Below, one piece after another: positions 1 to 10,865 of a DNA stretch of 64,000 nucleotides. The number at the start of each line of letters is the position of its first letter. Positions within the stretch are counted from its first letter, which is position 1. Source of the stretch: Dactylis glomerata. Lineage: Eukaryota > Streptophyta > Magnoliopsida > Poales > Poaceae. The notes beneath the pieces were generated by a model that had not been told where the DNA came from, searched no databases, and was given only the letters and a program-made list of their open reading frames with translations. Position numbers and translations under genes: made by a program. The stretch is from contig QXEO01000413.1 of NCBI GenBank assembly GCA_007115705.1, forward strand, positions 868,001-932,000. The letters are read 5' to 3'.

Positions 1-1105
1 TTCTTGTACCACTTTTTTGCACAAAGCTTTTTCTCTTTTCCAACACCATTCGAACTTTTTATAAACACCTCTTTTGATGAAAACCAACAAAGACCAGAGG
101 CAAAAATACACCTTGATGAAAAGATATGACAAGGTCTGAACGCATATCAAGGCGAAAACGAAAACCAAAAGCAGTAGCGGAAAAAAGAAGAACACTCGGT
201 GAAATTGTAAGAATGAAAAACGGAGTGTTCTTGGCAAATGAAAATGAGTACATCTCCTCCAAAAGAAATTTGTTGGGGTCCAACCATTTATTGCAGCAAA
301 CAAAACTAAACTAAATAAGAAAACTAAAACAACTGACACTCCAAGAAAAACACATAGTGCATGAAGCAATAAAAATATAGCGTCTTGAAAGGTGACCTGA
401 TTTTTGCCGATGAAGAAGGGGTGCCTCAGGGGCATCCCCAAGCTTTGATGCTTGTACTTCTTGGATATTTCTTGGGGTGATGCATGGGCATCCCCAAGCT
501 TGAGCTTTTGTCCATTCTTCAACTCATCTCATCATTCTCCAATCCCTACACTTGAAAACTTCCTTCATACAAAACTAAACACAAATCTATTAGCAACATT
601 AGTGTAGCATAACATATAATCAACCGCTTTTTGCTTCAGGTTTCAACTAAAAACCACCACATATAAAGAAAATACTACTGTAGCAACCTCCCAAAAAGTT
701 CCGTGATCAAAAGAACTCAAAAGAAAGCGATAAAGTGGCAAACATAAATATTGGCAGAAATCTGTCAAAACAGAACAGCTGACAAAGGCCGAATTTTTGA
801 GGTGTTTTATGTTGCTCAGATCAAAAAGTGTTCAACTAACGAAAGTTTGGATATAACCTGGGGCATATGCACAAGAAATCGCAGGTCCAAAAGATATACA
901 GAGAATTTATACGAATTTTTACGGTGCAGCACCGAAAACAGTTTCAGGACAGCAACATCCCCAAATCTTTACCTCACTCGAATTAGAGGCTTCTCTTAGC
1001 ACAAAAACGAAATAAACAAGATAAGGAGCGGTCATTACAACATTGGGTTATCTCCCAAGAGTGCTTTTCTTTAACGCCTTTGAGCTAGGCGCAGAAAATT
1101 GCGAA

Positions 1106-1699
1106 TCAAGTAACATCAGAAGAAGCATTAAGATTAACTGCAAAGGTCTTGTCAATAAGGCATTGTATTTCATCCACAAAAGTTTTAGAAGACCCTTTGT
1201 GATCACGCTTTGGTTCACTCAAATCACAAAAAAGATTTTTGGGACAGATCCAGTCAAAATTATTTTCGAAAGCTTCACACAATCCCAAGAGCTTGCTAGG
1301 TATAGGTATTTCGGCTCCTTCATCGTTTGTACTAATAACCTTTATAGGTGAACCGGGTTTATTAAAACGTTTAAGAACTTTTCTAGCTTCAATAACAACA
1401 TCTTTAAATTCTAGGCGCAAAGCTTCCAAGATAAAAGCTTTCTTTTCGGGATCCTCAATTTCGTGAAGCTTAAGGAACATGTATTGCATAAAAGGATTAA
1501 GACTAGCAAACCTAGTTTCCAACATGTGAATTAAATAAGCAGAAGCAACTTCAATACTAGGAGCTAGCTCAACCAAAGATTTCTCCTCAACTTCCTCATG
1601 CATACTAATGTGATTAAAGAACTCCTCAATGTTACTTTTGCCAATAATCGAACCACTACCTACTGAGAGGTCCTCCAGAACGTACTTAGGGATCAACAT
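1106..1699 (-). CDS. Unknown 197-aa ORF in the gag position of a non-autonomous Gypsy element
   Basis: The ORF encodes an acidic, mainly helical-looking protein of 197 residues and is the only substantial ORF in this part of the element. It begins about 160 bp inside the primer-binding site, the position normally held by gag. I see no CCHC knuckle, protease DSG/DTG or polymerase motif. Readable segments include SAYLIHMLETRFASLNPFMQ near the middle and CLIDKTFAVNLNAS at the C-terminus. The frame is open from ATG to stop although the surroundings are not obviously coding, which suggests retained function or youth. It could be a gag remnant too divergent to recognise or an accessory protein. The function is unknown. 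Confidence 0.5.
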   Translation of the reverse strand: MLIPKYVLEDLSVGSGSIIGKSNIEEFFNHISMHEEVEEKSLVELAPSIEVASAYLIHMLETRFASLNPFMQYMFLKLHEIEDPEKKAFILEALRLEFKDVVIEARKVLKRFNKPGSPIKVISTNDEGAEIPIPSKLLGLCEAFENNFDWICPKNLFCDLSEPKRDHKGSSKTFVDEIQCLIDKTFAVNLNASSDVT

Positions 1700-1859
1700 G
1701 ATAAACTAAAAGTAAAGAAATAACAACTACCAAGGATTCTAATTTTTTTGGGTTTTTGATATAAAACGATGCAGGTAAAATAAATAAAGTAAAGCAAAAC
1801 AATAACAAAGTAAAGGATGTGCATGCAAAAACTCCCCTCGCAGAAGTCTTCTACTTCCT

Positions 1860-1876
1860 CCCCAGCAACGGTGCCA
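1860..1876 (-). other. Primer-binding site of the left Gypsy element
   Basis: On the minus strand the sequence TGGCACCGTTGCTGGGG starts immediately inside the LTR. It is one or two changes from the TGGCGCCGTTGCCGGGG found at this position in many grass Gypsy elements. It marks 1,877-3,547 as a 5' LTR and sets the element's orientation. The exact LTR end is uncertain by about 15 bp. Confidence 0.65.
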
Positions 1877-3547
1877 GAAAAACAGCTAATTGCCTAGTTG
1901 ACAGTCGGTCCTTGTGCGTGGTGAATGACCAGCCCGTTGGGAACCCCAAGAGGAAGGTGTGATGAGTATAGCAGCTGGTTTTCCCTTAGTTAAGAAACCA
2001 AGGTTTATCGTTCTTGGAGAGGAGAGACAAACGACTGAAGGTGATGCAGACTAGCTTAATAGCACTCCAACAAGGGCACCGTTTAACGATACTTGTTGAC
2101 TCGTCTTCGGCCAGTAGCAACGCGGAACCTACACACAACACAACCAAGTACTTTGTTCCCAACTTGCGATGAGGTTGTCAATCTCACCGGTTTGCTTGAA
2201 ACAAAGGTTATGAGTGTATCGAGTGTAAAACAATATAGTATGCGAGTAAAGTAAACAGTGCGAGTAAAGTAAACAGGTAATAGCAATATGATGGAAATAG
2301 GACCGGGGTCCACAGTTCACTAGTGGTGTCTCTCCATAAGATAAATAACACATGCTGGGTAAACAAATTACAGTTGGGCAATTGATAGAATAAAGATAAA
2401 CGCGATATGTCAAGAAGATCACTATGAGATTTACTCTGGGCATTACAACAAAATACATAGACCGCCATCCAACTGCATCTATGACTAATAATCCACTTGT
2501 GGCGAATCAATCCGAGAACTCCACAAGTATTAAGTTGCGAACAACAGATAATTGCATTAAGCAAAGTGTGTAATGTAAACAAAGCATATGCCCTTGAGCA
2601 TATGAATGTCGTTTTCTTCCTAGTAGCAACATCACATCTACAACCTTAGAGGTTTCTGTCACTCCCCCAGGTTAAATAGAGGCATGAACCCACTATCGAG
2701 CATAAATACCCCCTCTTGGAGTCACTAGCAACTACTCGACCAAGATAGCTACTAACAACGGAGAGCATGCAAGATCATAAACAACATAGAGATAACAAAA
2801 GATAATATTCAGTATAGAAACTCAATCATAACACCAATATTCATCGGATCCCAACAAACCGAACATGTAGAATTACATAACGGTGATCTCAATCATGTAG
2901 GGCAGCTCATGAGATCTAAACATGAAGCACATGGTGGAGAAGACAACCATCTAGCTACTGCTATGGACCCATAGTCCAAGGTGGACTACTCACCCATCGC
3001 TCCGGAGGCAAGCATGGCGATGAAGAAGACCTCCGGTGGCGATTCCCCTCTCCGGCAGGGTGCCGGGAAGAGCTTTTGGACCCTCCCAATCTTCGGGTCG
3101 ACGGCGGCGGCGGATCGTGATGTGTTCTGGAAAAGTGATCGGGTACTTAGGTTTTTCCCGTCGGGGGGTCTTTATAGGCGAAGGGGCGATGTCAGAGGTG
3201 GGGCCAGGTGCCCTCACACCATGGCGGCGCGGCCAGGGGCTGGGCCGCGCCAGCCACGTGTGAGGGGGCCTGGTGGCCCCTCTCCTACTCTCCTTCGGAT
3301 GACTGGAAGCTCCCGGACAAAATAAGACTTCAGAAACTTGTTTCGTCCAATTCCGAGAATATTTCCCGTGTATCACTTCTGAAGCACAAAAATAGCAGAA
3401 AACAGGGAACTGGCACTGTGGCGACTTGTTAATAGGTTAGTTCCGGAAAATGCATAAAAGTGCCACTAAGTGTAACGAAACAGTAGTCAAATGGTGTAAA
3501 AACAAGCATGGAGCATCAAAAATTATAGATACGTTGGAGACGTATCA
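1877..3547 (-). repeat. 5' LTR (copy A) of the left Gypsy element
   Basis: The LTR starts on the minus strand with TGATACGTCTCCAACGTATC at 3,547 and runs about 1.67 kb down to the primer-binding site. It is clearly related along its length to the LTRs at 4,419-6,042 and 59,806-61,391. Shared landmarks are the GC-rich block near 3,050-3,300, the segment around 2,300-2,480 and the terminal TTGGGGTTCCCAAC segment near 1,940. The flank at 3,548 belongs to another Gypsy element, so this element appears to have inserted into it. The expected duplicated partner of GGGAC (3,548-3,552) would lie beyond the left edge. Confidence 0.75.
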
Positions 3548-4418
3548 GGGACGTAGTGGTCGGATTTGCTATCTTCCATATTGTTTATTCCAAAAAGAAA
3601 AAAAAAAGAAAAAAAAGAAAGAAAAAAGGCACTCCTCCATGGTATGTGAATGTTGGTGGGCACCCGATGGAATCGGTTAGCCATGGTTTGAGAAAGGAAA
3701 AAAGGTAGGGAGGAGTGCCAAGCTTTATAAAAGAGCACAAAAGTGCCAATCTCTCTCAAAAACTTGCTTCATTTTTGTATGGAAGATAGTAAGAACCCCA
3801 TTGCCAGTCGTTAACAAAAGCAACCACCTCTCAAAACCCAAGTTTTCTCTCTCTGTTTTAAAAATGAAAAGCTCTAGCACATGTGCAATCACTGCTTCCC
3901 TCTGCGAAGGGCCTTTCTTTTACTTTTATGTTGAGTCACCACCTTCTATCTTTATGCACCGTCTAAGAGAGCATAGTTGTCATTCTGAGTATAATGTGCA
4001 TTGTCCCAAAGTTTTTATTGATTGATTCATGATGTTGGTTTCACTTGTTCTTAAATTACTTGTATCTAGTCGCCCTCTTAAACTTGAAGGTGTCATATGC
4101 ATTTATGTTTTGCTCTCTCATGAAGGACAAGCTGAAAACCATTTGTATGTTTTTCCATATGATTTGAACACACGTTTGACTTTCATTGTTTCATTTTCAT
4201 GATCTTTTGTTTGTGTTCTTTTTCATGTTATAACAAGGTTGCTAAGTTTCTTCTATCAAGATTATATCTTTCATGCCCATGTTTTAAGTTCTTTTGATCC
4301 CAGCGCACAATGCTTACATATATGGTCAAGATTGTGTAGGTGCATGTCACCTCAAAAATTATTTCTTTTGTTATCACTTACCTACTTGAGGACGAGCAGG
4401 AGTTAAGCTTGGGGATGC
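3548..4418 (+). mobile_element. 3' internal end of a second Gypsy element, with polypurine tract
   Basis: This is non-coding internal sequence just upstream of the LTR at 4,419. It contains an A-rich tract at about 3,595-3,630 and ends with GAGGACGAGCAGGAG followed by AGCTTGGGGATGC. The last part (4,408-4,418) is a polypurine-tract-like primer directly abutting the LTR's TGATACG. That makes the LTR a 3' LTR of a plus-strand element. The rest of this element would lie to the left, beyond the inserted element A. No ORF of interest is seen. Confidence 0.6.
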
Positions 4419-6042
4419 TGATACGTCTCAAACGTATCCATAATTTTTGATGCTCCATGCTTGTTTTTACACCATTTGCTTAGTGTTTCGTTACACTTTG
4501 TGGCATTTTTATGCATTTTCCGGAACTAACCTATTAACGAGATGCCACAGTGCCAGTTCCCTGTTTTCTGCTGTTTTTGTGTTTCAGAAAAGTTACACAG
4601 GAAATATTCTCGGAATTGGACGAAACAAAAGCTAGAAGTCCAGATATTTTCCGAAGCTTCCAGAGAACCGAAGAGGAGACGGAAAGGAGCCACAGGGCGG
4701 CCACACCACCAGGGGGCGCGGCCTGCCCCTAGCCCGCGCCCACCTATGGTGAGGGCCCCCTGGTCCACTTCTGACGCTGCCCCTTCGCCTATAAAGACCC
4801 CCCGACGGGAAAAACCTCACGACCCGATCACTTTTCTAGAAACATATCGCGATCCGCCGCCGTTGTCGACCCGAGATTAGGAGGGTCCAGAAGCTCTTCC
4901 CAGCATCCTGCCGGAGAGGGGAATCGCCACCGAAGGTCTTCTTCATCGCCATGCTTGCCTTCGGCGCGATGAGTGAGTAGTCTAGCTACCTTGGACTATG
5001 GGTCCATAGCAGTAGCTAGATGGTTGTCTTCTCCACCGTGTGCTTCATGTTTAGATCTCGTGAGCTGCCTTACATGATCGAGATCACCATTATGTAATTC
5101 TACATGTTGTGTTTGTTGGGATCCGATGAATATTGGTGTTATGATTGAGTTGATGTGCTGAATATTATCTTATGTTATCTCTATGTTGTTTATGATCTTG
5201 CATGCTCTCCGTTGTTAGTAGCTATCTTGGCCGAGTAGTTGCTAGTGACTCCAAGAGGGGGTATTTATGCTCGATAGTGGGTTCATGCCTCTATTTAATC
5301 TGGGGGAGTGATAGAAACCTCTAAGATTGTATATGTGCTATTGCTACTAGGGGGAAAACAACATTCATATGCTCGAGGGCATATGCTTTGTTTACATTAC
5401 ACACTTTGCCTAATGCAGTTATCTGTTGTTCGCAACTTAATACTTGTGGAGTTCTCGGTTTGATTCGCCACAAGTGGATTATTAGTCATAGATGCAGTTG
5501 GATGGCGGTCTATGTATCTTGTTATAATGCCCAGAGTAAATCTCATAGTGATCATCTCGACATATCACGTTGTCTTTATTCTATCAATTGCCCAACTGTA
5601 ATTTGTTTACCCAGCATGTGTTATTTTATCTTATGGAGAGACACCACTAGTGAACTGTGGACCCCGGTCCTATTTCCTTTATATTGCTATCACCTGTTTA
5701 CTTTACTCGCATTGTTTACTTTACTCGCATACTACTATTGCTTTCCACTCGATACGCTCATTCCTTTGTTTACGGCAAACCGGTGAGATTGACAACCTCA
5801 TCGTAAGTTGGGAGCAAAGTATTTGATTGTGTTGTGTGCAGGTTCCGCGTTGCTACTAGTTGAAGACGAGTCAACAAGAATCGTTAACGGCGCCCTTGTT
5901 GGAGTGTTAGTAGGCTAGTCAGCATCACCTTCTGGAGTTTGGCTTTTTCCTGGATACGATTAAACCTTGGTTTCTTACTGAGGGAAAATTTGCTACTGTA
6001 CTCATCATACCTTCCTCTTGGGGTTCCCAACTGGGTGGTTAT
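4419..6042 (+). repeat. 3' LTR (copy B), plus orientation
   Basis: The LTR begins TGATACGTCTCAAACGTATCC immediately after a polypurine tract and is homologous to LTR A in inverted orientation. Similarity to A and C stops near 6,042, shortly after the GGGGTTCCCAAC landmark. The terminal 50-100 bp present in A and C are not recognisable, so the right end is either truncated or divergent. What follows reads as Copia gag, so the element apparently inserted into Copia sequence. Confidence 0.7.
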
Positions 6043-6057
6043 CCTGCCCGCATCAAA

Positions 6058-6345
6058 CTCCTCACGTGGAGGACTTGGGTACAACTCAAGTAATAATAAG
6101 ATTGCTCCTCCACTTCAAAAGATTAACTTTGTGCAAGAGGGACACAAAGGAAATGTGAGCAAAAATGCTAATGTTACAAATGTTATTGCTTCAAGAAGCA
6201 TTCCTACTCATAACAATTTTGCAGGAAAATATAACTTTTTGTAGGAAAATATAACCCATCTTATGTGCTTTGCAAATATGATGATGGTCATGTGTATGCT
6301 AAACTAGGTGATATACCCCGCGTGTTGCTGTGGAAATTATAGAAA
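6058..6345 (+). pseudogene. Copia gag C-terminal fragment
   Basis: The translated fragment reads SRGGLGYNSSNNKIAPP, then INFVQEG, later SIPTHNNFAGKYN, and after an in-frame stop and a small shift NPSYVLCKYDDGHVYAKLGD. The pattern of a glycine-leucine-glycine-tyrosine segment followed by AGKYNPSYV and GHVYAK is typical of the C-terminal half of SIRE-type Copia gag. The N-terminal part is missing, cut off by the LTR on the left. The fragment ends near 6,345, where unrelated sequence starts. It is non-functional. Confidence 0.6.
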
Positions 6346-7990
6346 AATTGCATAGAATAAAATTAGTAGACATGCAAATTTCTTTATGGAGTTGTGAAAA
6401 GAGTAGTTCTATGAAGATAATGCGAGCAAAATATTTGGCTATCAAAGGTTAGCATAGTGATTAAAATGCTACTATATCACGTTGTTGCTTGCAATTTAGT
6501 CACCCAGAATAAAATAATGAATAGTTCCAACTTGCTTGATATAGGCAACTAAGCTTAGTAATCAGATCCATTGAAATTCCCAGAACCTAAGTCATGATGT
6601 GCCTAGTAGTTCACAAAAAAAGTAATTGTACCAGAACAGTAATTGCACATGTATACCACGAATTAGTGAGTAGAGAGAAAACTTCTTGACAGGTTAATGT
6701 CAGGCAAATAAGTTTTGACAGATATCAATTCAATATGCTTACTTCTCCCAAACGCCAGTACACTTTGTAATCATGTAGACTGCAGAGCTGAATGCACGAA
6801 AATTACTAAAAGAAATTCTACTGTATTACATTGTTGCTTGCAAATTAAAGTGAAGAATGAAATAAGACTGTGCCGAACAACATATTATAGTGATTAAGGC
6901 ACATTCTAAAAATCAATGTATGAGTTGGCATATAGTTGGTCTTGAAAGGAAAATCTCCAACAAATAGGGTACTGTACTATGGTACAACGTCTGCTCCAGA
7001 ATACACAGTATCGTACTTAATCCAAATAATTGGCGAAAGTAATAAAGATGTGAGCAGCAGGAAAAGGAACATATATGACATTCTAATAAGGGGAAAAGAG
7101 TGTTTTGAGTAAAAAAACCTGTTAAAAATCGGCTACTGAAGTTCAGTTAACATGCATATATATTTCTGTGACTTGGGCTACTGGTTGTTGTTCAATCAAC
7201 CACACGTCCACACCACAAGTGAAACATTAAACGGAAAAAATCCCAAGATGACCGGAGATGACAATTGTAGGTAGAAGCACAACTCAAAGGCAAAAGAAAT
7301 GCTAAATCTGGCTTAGTGGATAACTGTGCATTTGCCAGATGCTTTAATGGTAGCTTGGTATAAAAAAATCCAGGTGGTTCCTTCTAAAGCACCCAATGAG
7401 ATCATGAAATAGGAGGCCAAAAACACATCGCCCACCACATACGCCTTCATTGACTTGCCGCTGGGAAAGCAGATGCTAAGAGGAGAAGGAGCGCCTAATG
7501 GAAGGGACAAAAACATGGTACGCACCAGGCAAACTGGAGAAGTGCTCAATTGAGAAGGATCTGCAGCCCCATAATGCAATTACTTGGTAATCAATCAGAG
7601 GGGCAGACATGATGTTGCAAGAAGAGGTGCCACTACATATGCGTCTTCTGGAGATGGATGAATAGTGACCAACTGACCATGGTGATTGCTCGGGTGGAAA
7701 GGGGAATATGGAGTGAAGGATGTGCTAGCTGAGGCCTGAGTGGGATCTGTAAAAGAGGGGAAGGGGAGGGGAAGGGATCGAGTTAAGAACAGGCAGAGGA
7801 ATGGTTAGATATATATTAAGTTTGCATGTTACAGCCAGATTGCAATTGTTTGAGTAAGGCAAAGCGTTCGTGTCGGCCTCATCGTGGCTGTCGATGGATC
7901 AAGGTAGATGATAGACCTTGCCCACGCCTGGGCCAACGCTACAAAGGATAACTAATGACCACATATTTTAAATCGGACAGATAGAAATAA
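6346..7990. other. Insertion of unidentified sequence inside the Copia element
   Basis: This 1.6-kb block separates the Copia gag fragment from the gag-protease junction at about 8,000. It is AT-rich to about 7,300. A more gene-like stretch at 7,313-7,790 includes an 88-aa minus-strand ORF (7,313-7,579) with no motif I recognise. I see no terminal inverted repeats, LTRs or target duplication that would name the insertion. It may be a transposon fragment carrying a piece of host gene. Confidence 0.4.
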
Positions 7991-8006
7991 TTGAGGTGAC
8001 GTGGCT

Positions 8007-9400
8007 TCACCAAATTTCAGCTTGCAAACATTAAATGCATCTTAGTGGGGATGAACTTTATAGATATTATAGATATGTGGGTCCTTGCAATGAATATACT
8101 TTTAGGGAATATGCTATTTGGGTTCCTAAGACCCTTGTTACTAACGTCAAAGGACCCATTGTGAAATGGGTACCTAAATTCTAGCCTTGATCTTTTGTAG
8201 GGATATACCTCCGGTGGATCTAATTGGATTTTTGATAGTGGATGCATAAATCATATGATAGGAGGAAAGTTGTGTTTGATTACTAGAAAGATGATCCAAA
8301 TTCTACATCAAGCATTCTCTATGGAAACAATGAATGTGGGAAGGTATTGGGTTCCGGCAAGGTTGTGATTGCCAAGGATATCACCCTTGAGACCGTCCTC
8401 CTTGTTGAAACCCTTGGTTACAATTTAATTCCTGTTTGTCAACTTGCAATTTGTGGTTTCGATACCACCTTCTCATTACATTATGTGAAAGTCTTTAGGA
8501 GTGATAATCTTGAAGTGGCCTTTGTTGGGCATGTCGAAAACAACCTTTATGTAGTTGATTTCTCGAAAGAGAGCACACATCTTTTGACATGTCTAATGGC
8601 CAAGGCCGATGTGGGTTGGTTGTGGCACCGTAGACTTGCCCACATCAGTATGAGAAATCTCAAACAACTCCTAAAGGGTGAGCATGTTGTTGGTCTAACC
8701 GATGTATCTTTTGAGAAGGATCGTCCTTGTAGTGCTTGCATTGCCGGGAAGCAAAAGGAGAAACTTCATCCCGCCATGACTACAATATCAACTTCAAGAC
8801 CCTTGGAACTTTTTGATATGGATTTATTTGGTCCAAGCTATTATGATAGTCTTGGTGGTCAGAAATATGGCCTTGTTATTGTTGATGGTTATTCAATATA
8901 CACTTGGGCGTGTTTCCTCAAGTCTAAAGAAGAAACTCACAAGGAATTCATCACCTTTGCCAAGCAAGCATAAAGAGACCTTGAATTTGAAATCAAGGCC
9001 ATTAGGACCAATAATGGGTCCAAATTCAAGAACTATTCCATGAAAGATTTTATTTAAAATGAAGGGATAAAGCATCAATTCTCCGCACCTTATACCCCTC
9101 AACAAAATGGGTAGTGGAGAGGAAGAACCGAACTCTCATTGAGATGGCTAGAACCATGTTGAACGAATTCAAGTCCCCATAATTTTTGGGTCGAAGCCGT
9201 CTCAACCGCTTGTCATGCATCTAACCGACTCTTTCTCCGCAAGATCTACAACAAGACCCCTCATGAGTTCCTCACAGGGAACAAGCCTAACATCACATAC
9301 TTTTGAGTATTCGGTTGTAAGTGTTTCATTAAAAATAAGAAATAAAGGCTTTCTAAATTTGAGTCTAGAACTATAGAGGGTATTTTTGTTGGTTATGCAT
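8007..9400 (+). pseudogene. Copia gag-protease-integrase remnant
   Basis: From about 8,090 the frame reads REYAIWVPKTLVTNVKGP, the end of SIRE-type gag. The protease motif WIFDSGCINHM follows near 8,225. The ORF at 8,347-8,973 holds the GAG-pre-integrase region (WLWHRRLAHISMRNL, CSACIAGKQ) and the first part of the integrase core (LELFDMDLFGPS). Downstream the second catalytic aspartate motif, normally TDNG, reads TNNG (aspartate to asparagine, near 9,010). The third block (TPQQNG) is broken by a frame change near 9,110. Several stops interrupt the rest. The integrase cannot be functional. Confidence 0.75.
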
Positions 9401-9978
9401 TGGATTCTCACACCTATAGATACTACAAACCAACCAATGGGAAGGTTGAAGTATCTTGTGATGTGGACTTTGATGAGAATAATGGCTCCCAAGTGGAGCA
9501 AGTTGTTCAAAATGTTGTAGGAGATGTCGACTCTTCACAAGTGATAAGGTCTATGGGTATTGGAAATATCTTGCCCTTGGAATCTTGTCAAGATCAAGCC
9601 ATTCCAAATGAAGATTTGAGCTCAACTCATGTTGAACCCCCTTCCTCAACTCATGATGAACACCCCACTCAAGAAGAGGCTCCTAACCAAGAACAAGTAT
9701 CTAGCCCTCAATCTAATGATCAAGATCAAGTACAAGAGCAAGTACTTCCTCATTCAAATGATCAAGCTCAAATTGATTCAAGTGCTATTGGCAAAGCTCA
9801 AACCGAGTTTATTGGCTATGATGGTCAACCTCGCCAAGTTCGTGCCTCCACAAGACAATCATCCTTGGTAGTTGATAATGTGCTAGGACGTCTATCAAGA
9901 GGGGTTATAATTAGAAGACAACTTCAAAGCTTCGTCACCATCCATGCTTTTGTCTCATTCCTTGAACCCTCAAGGTAG
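9400..9978 (+). pseudogene. Copia integrase C-terminus and glutamine-rich linker
   Basis: This open stretch of 192 codons reads SHTYRYYKPTNGKVEVSCDV, the end of the Copia integrase region, then a hydrophilic linker rich in Q, D, E, S and P, and then RRQLQSFVTIHAFVSFLEPS, which leads into the reverse transcriptase. The homologous linker in the right-hand Copia element is at 63,600-63,970. The frame is open but isolated from functional domains on both sides, so it is part of the dead polyprotein. Confidence 0.65.
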
Positions 9979-10865
9979 TTGAAGCTCTTGGGGATCCCGA
10001 TTGGATTGAAGCAATGAATGATAAACTCCATAGCTTTGAGTGAAACAAGGTTTGGTCTCCCAAGAGAAATATACTCTTGATATGCTCAAGAAATTCAAGA
10101 TGGACAAATCTAATGTCAAGGTTGCCAAGACTCCAATGCCAACCAATGGGCAACTTGGACTTTGTTAAGATGAAAAGGATGTGGATCAAAAGGTATATTG
10201 CTCTATGATTAGATCCTTTCTTTATCTTTGTGCATCTGTACCCTATATTTCATTGAGTGTAGGTTTATGTGCTTGATATAAAGCCTCTCCAAAGGAGAGC
10301 CATTTGATGGCGGTCAAATGGATCCTTAGATACCTTGCTCACACCCCATTCCTTGGCATTTGGTATCCCAAAGGTGCCACTTTTTCTCTTGTTGGTTACT
10401 CGAATTCTGATTGGGCCGGAGACAAGGTTGACCAAAAGTCTACTTCGAGCACTTGTCAATTTCTTTGGAAGATCTTTGGTGAGTTGGAAGTCAAAGAAGC
10501 AAAATTGCACATCTATGTCCACCGCCGAAGCCGAGTATGTTGCCGCATTAAGTTGTTGTGCCCAATTACTTTGGATGAAGCAAACCTTGAAGGATTTTGG
10601 AGTTACTTTTGGAGTTATGCCACTCTTATGTGGTAATGAAAGTGCCATCAAGATTTCACATAATCCCGTGCAACATGAGAGGACCAAGCATATTGATATT
10701 CGTCATCATTTCCTCTGTGATCATGTGAATCTTGGAAATATCTCTCTTATGCATGTCAAGACCAAAGAGCAATTGGCGGATATTTTCACAAAACCTTTGG
10801 ATGAAGCAAAATTTTGTAGGCTAAGGTGTGAGCTCGGTATCTTGGATCCTAAAAACTTGGCTTGA
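9979..10865 (+). pseudogene. Copia RT stub with deleted catalytic core, plus RNase H
   Basis: The RT begins (VVEALGDPDWIEAMNDKLHS) but jumps near 10,060 directly to the segment MLKKFKMDKSNVKVAKTPMP from the end of the RT. The core with the YVDD active site, about 250 residues by comparison with the intact copy at 62,024-63,973, is therefore missing. RNase H follows, with DWAGDKVDQKST, SMSTAEAEYVAA and [15 protein letters not shown], divided between two frames by a shift near 10,480. The end of pol is at 10,865. Confidence 0.75.

Larger units (their letters stand above)
1..1876 (-). mobile_element. Internal region of a non-autonomous Ty3/Gypsy element (5' part)
   Basis: This is the internal sequence of a minus-strand LTR element whose 5' LTR lies at 1,877-3,547. 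Directly inside that LTR is a primer-binding-like TGGCACCGTTGCTGGGG (1,876-1,860), followed by one ORF (1,699-1,106) and then about 1.1 kb without long coding sequence. Around 420-510 the minus strand has two copies of an AGCTTGGGGATGC motif, the purine-rich segment also found just before the 3' LTR at 4,408-4,418. No gag zinc knuckle, protease, reverse transcriptase or integrase is visible, so I infer a non-autonomous element. It continues past the left edge. Confidence 0.65.
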
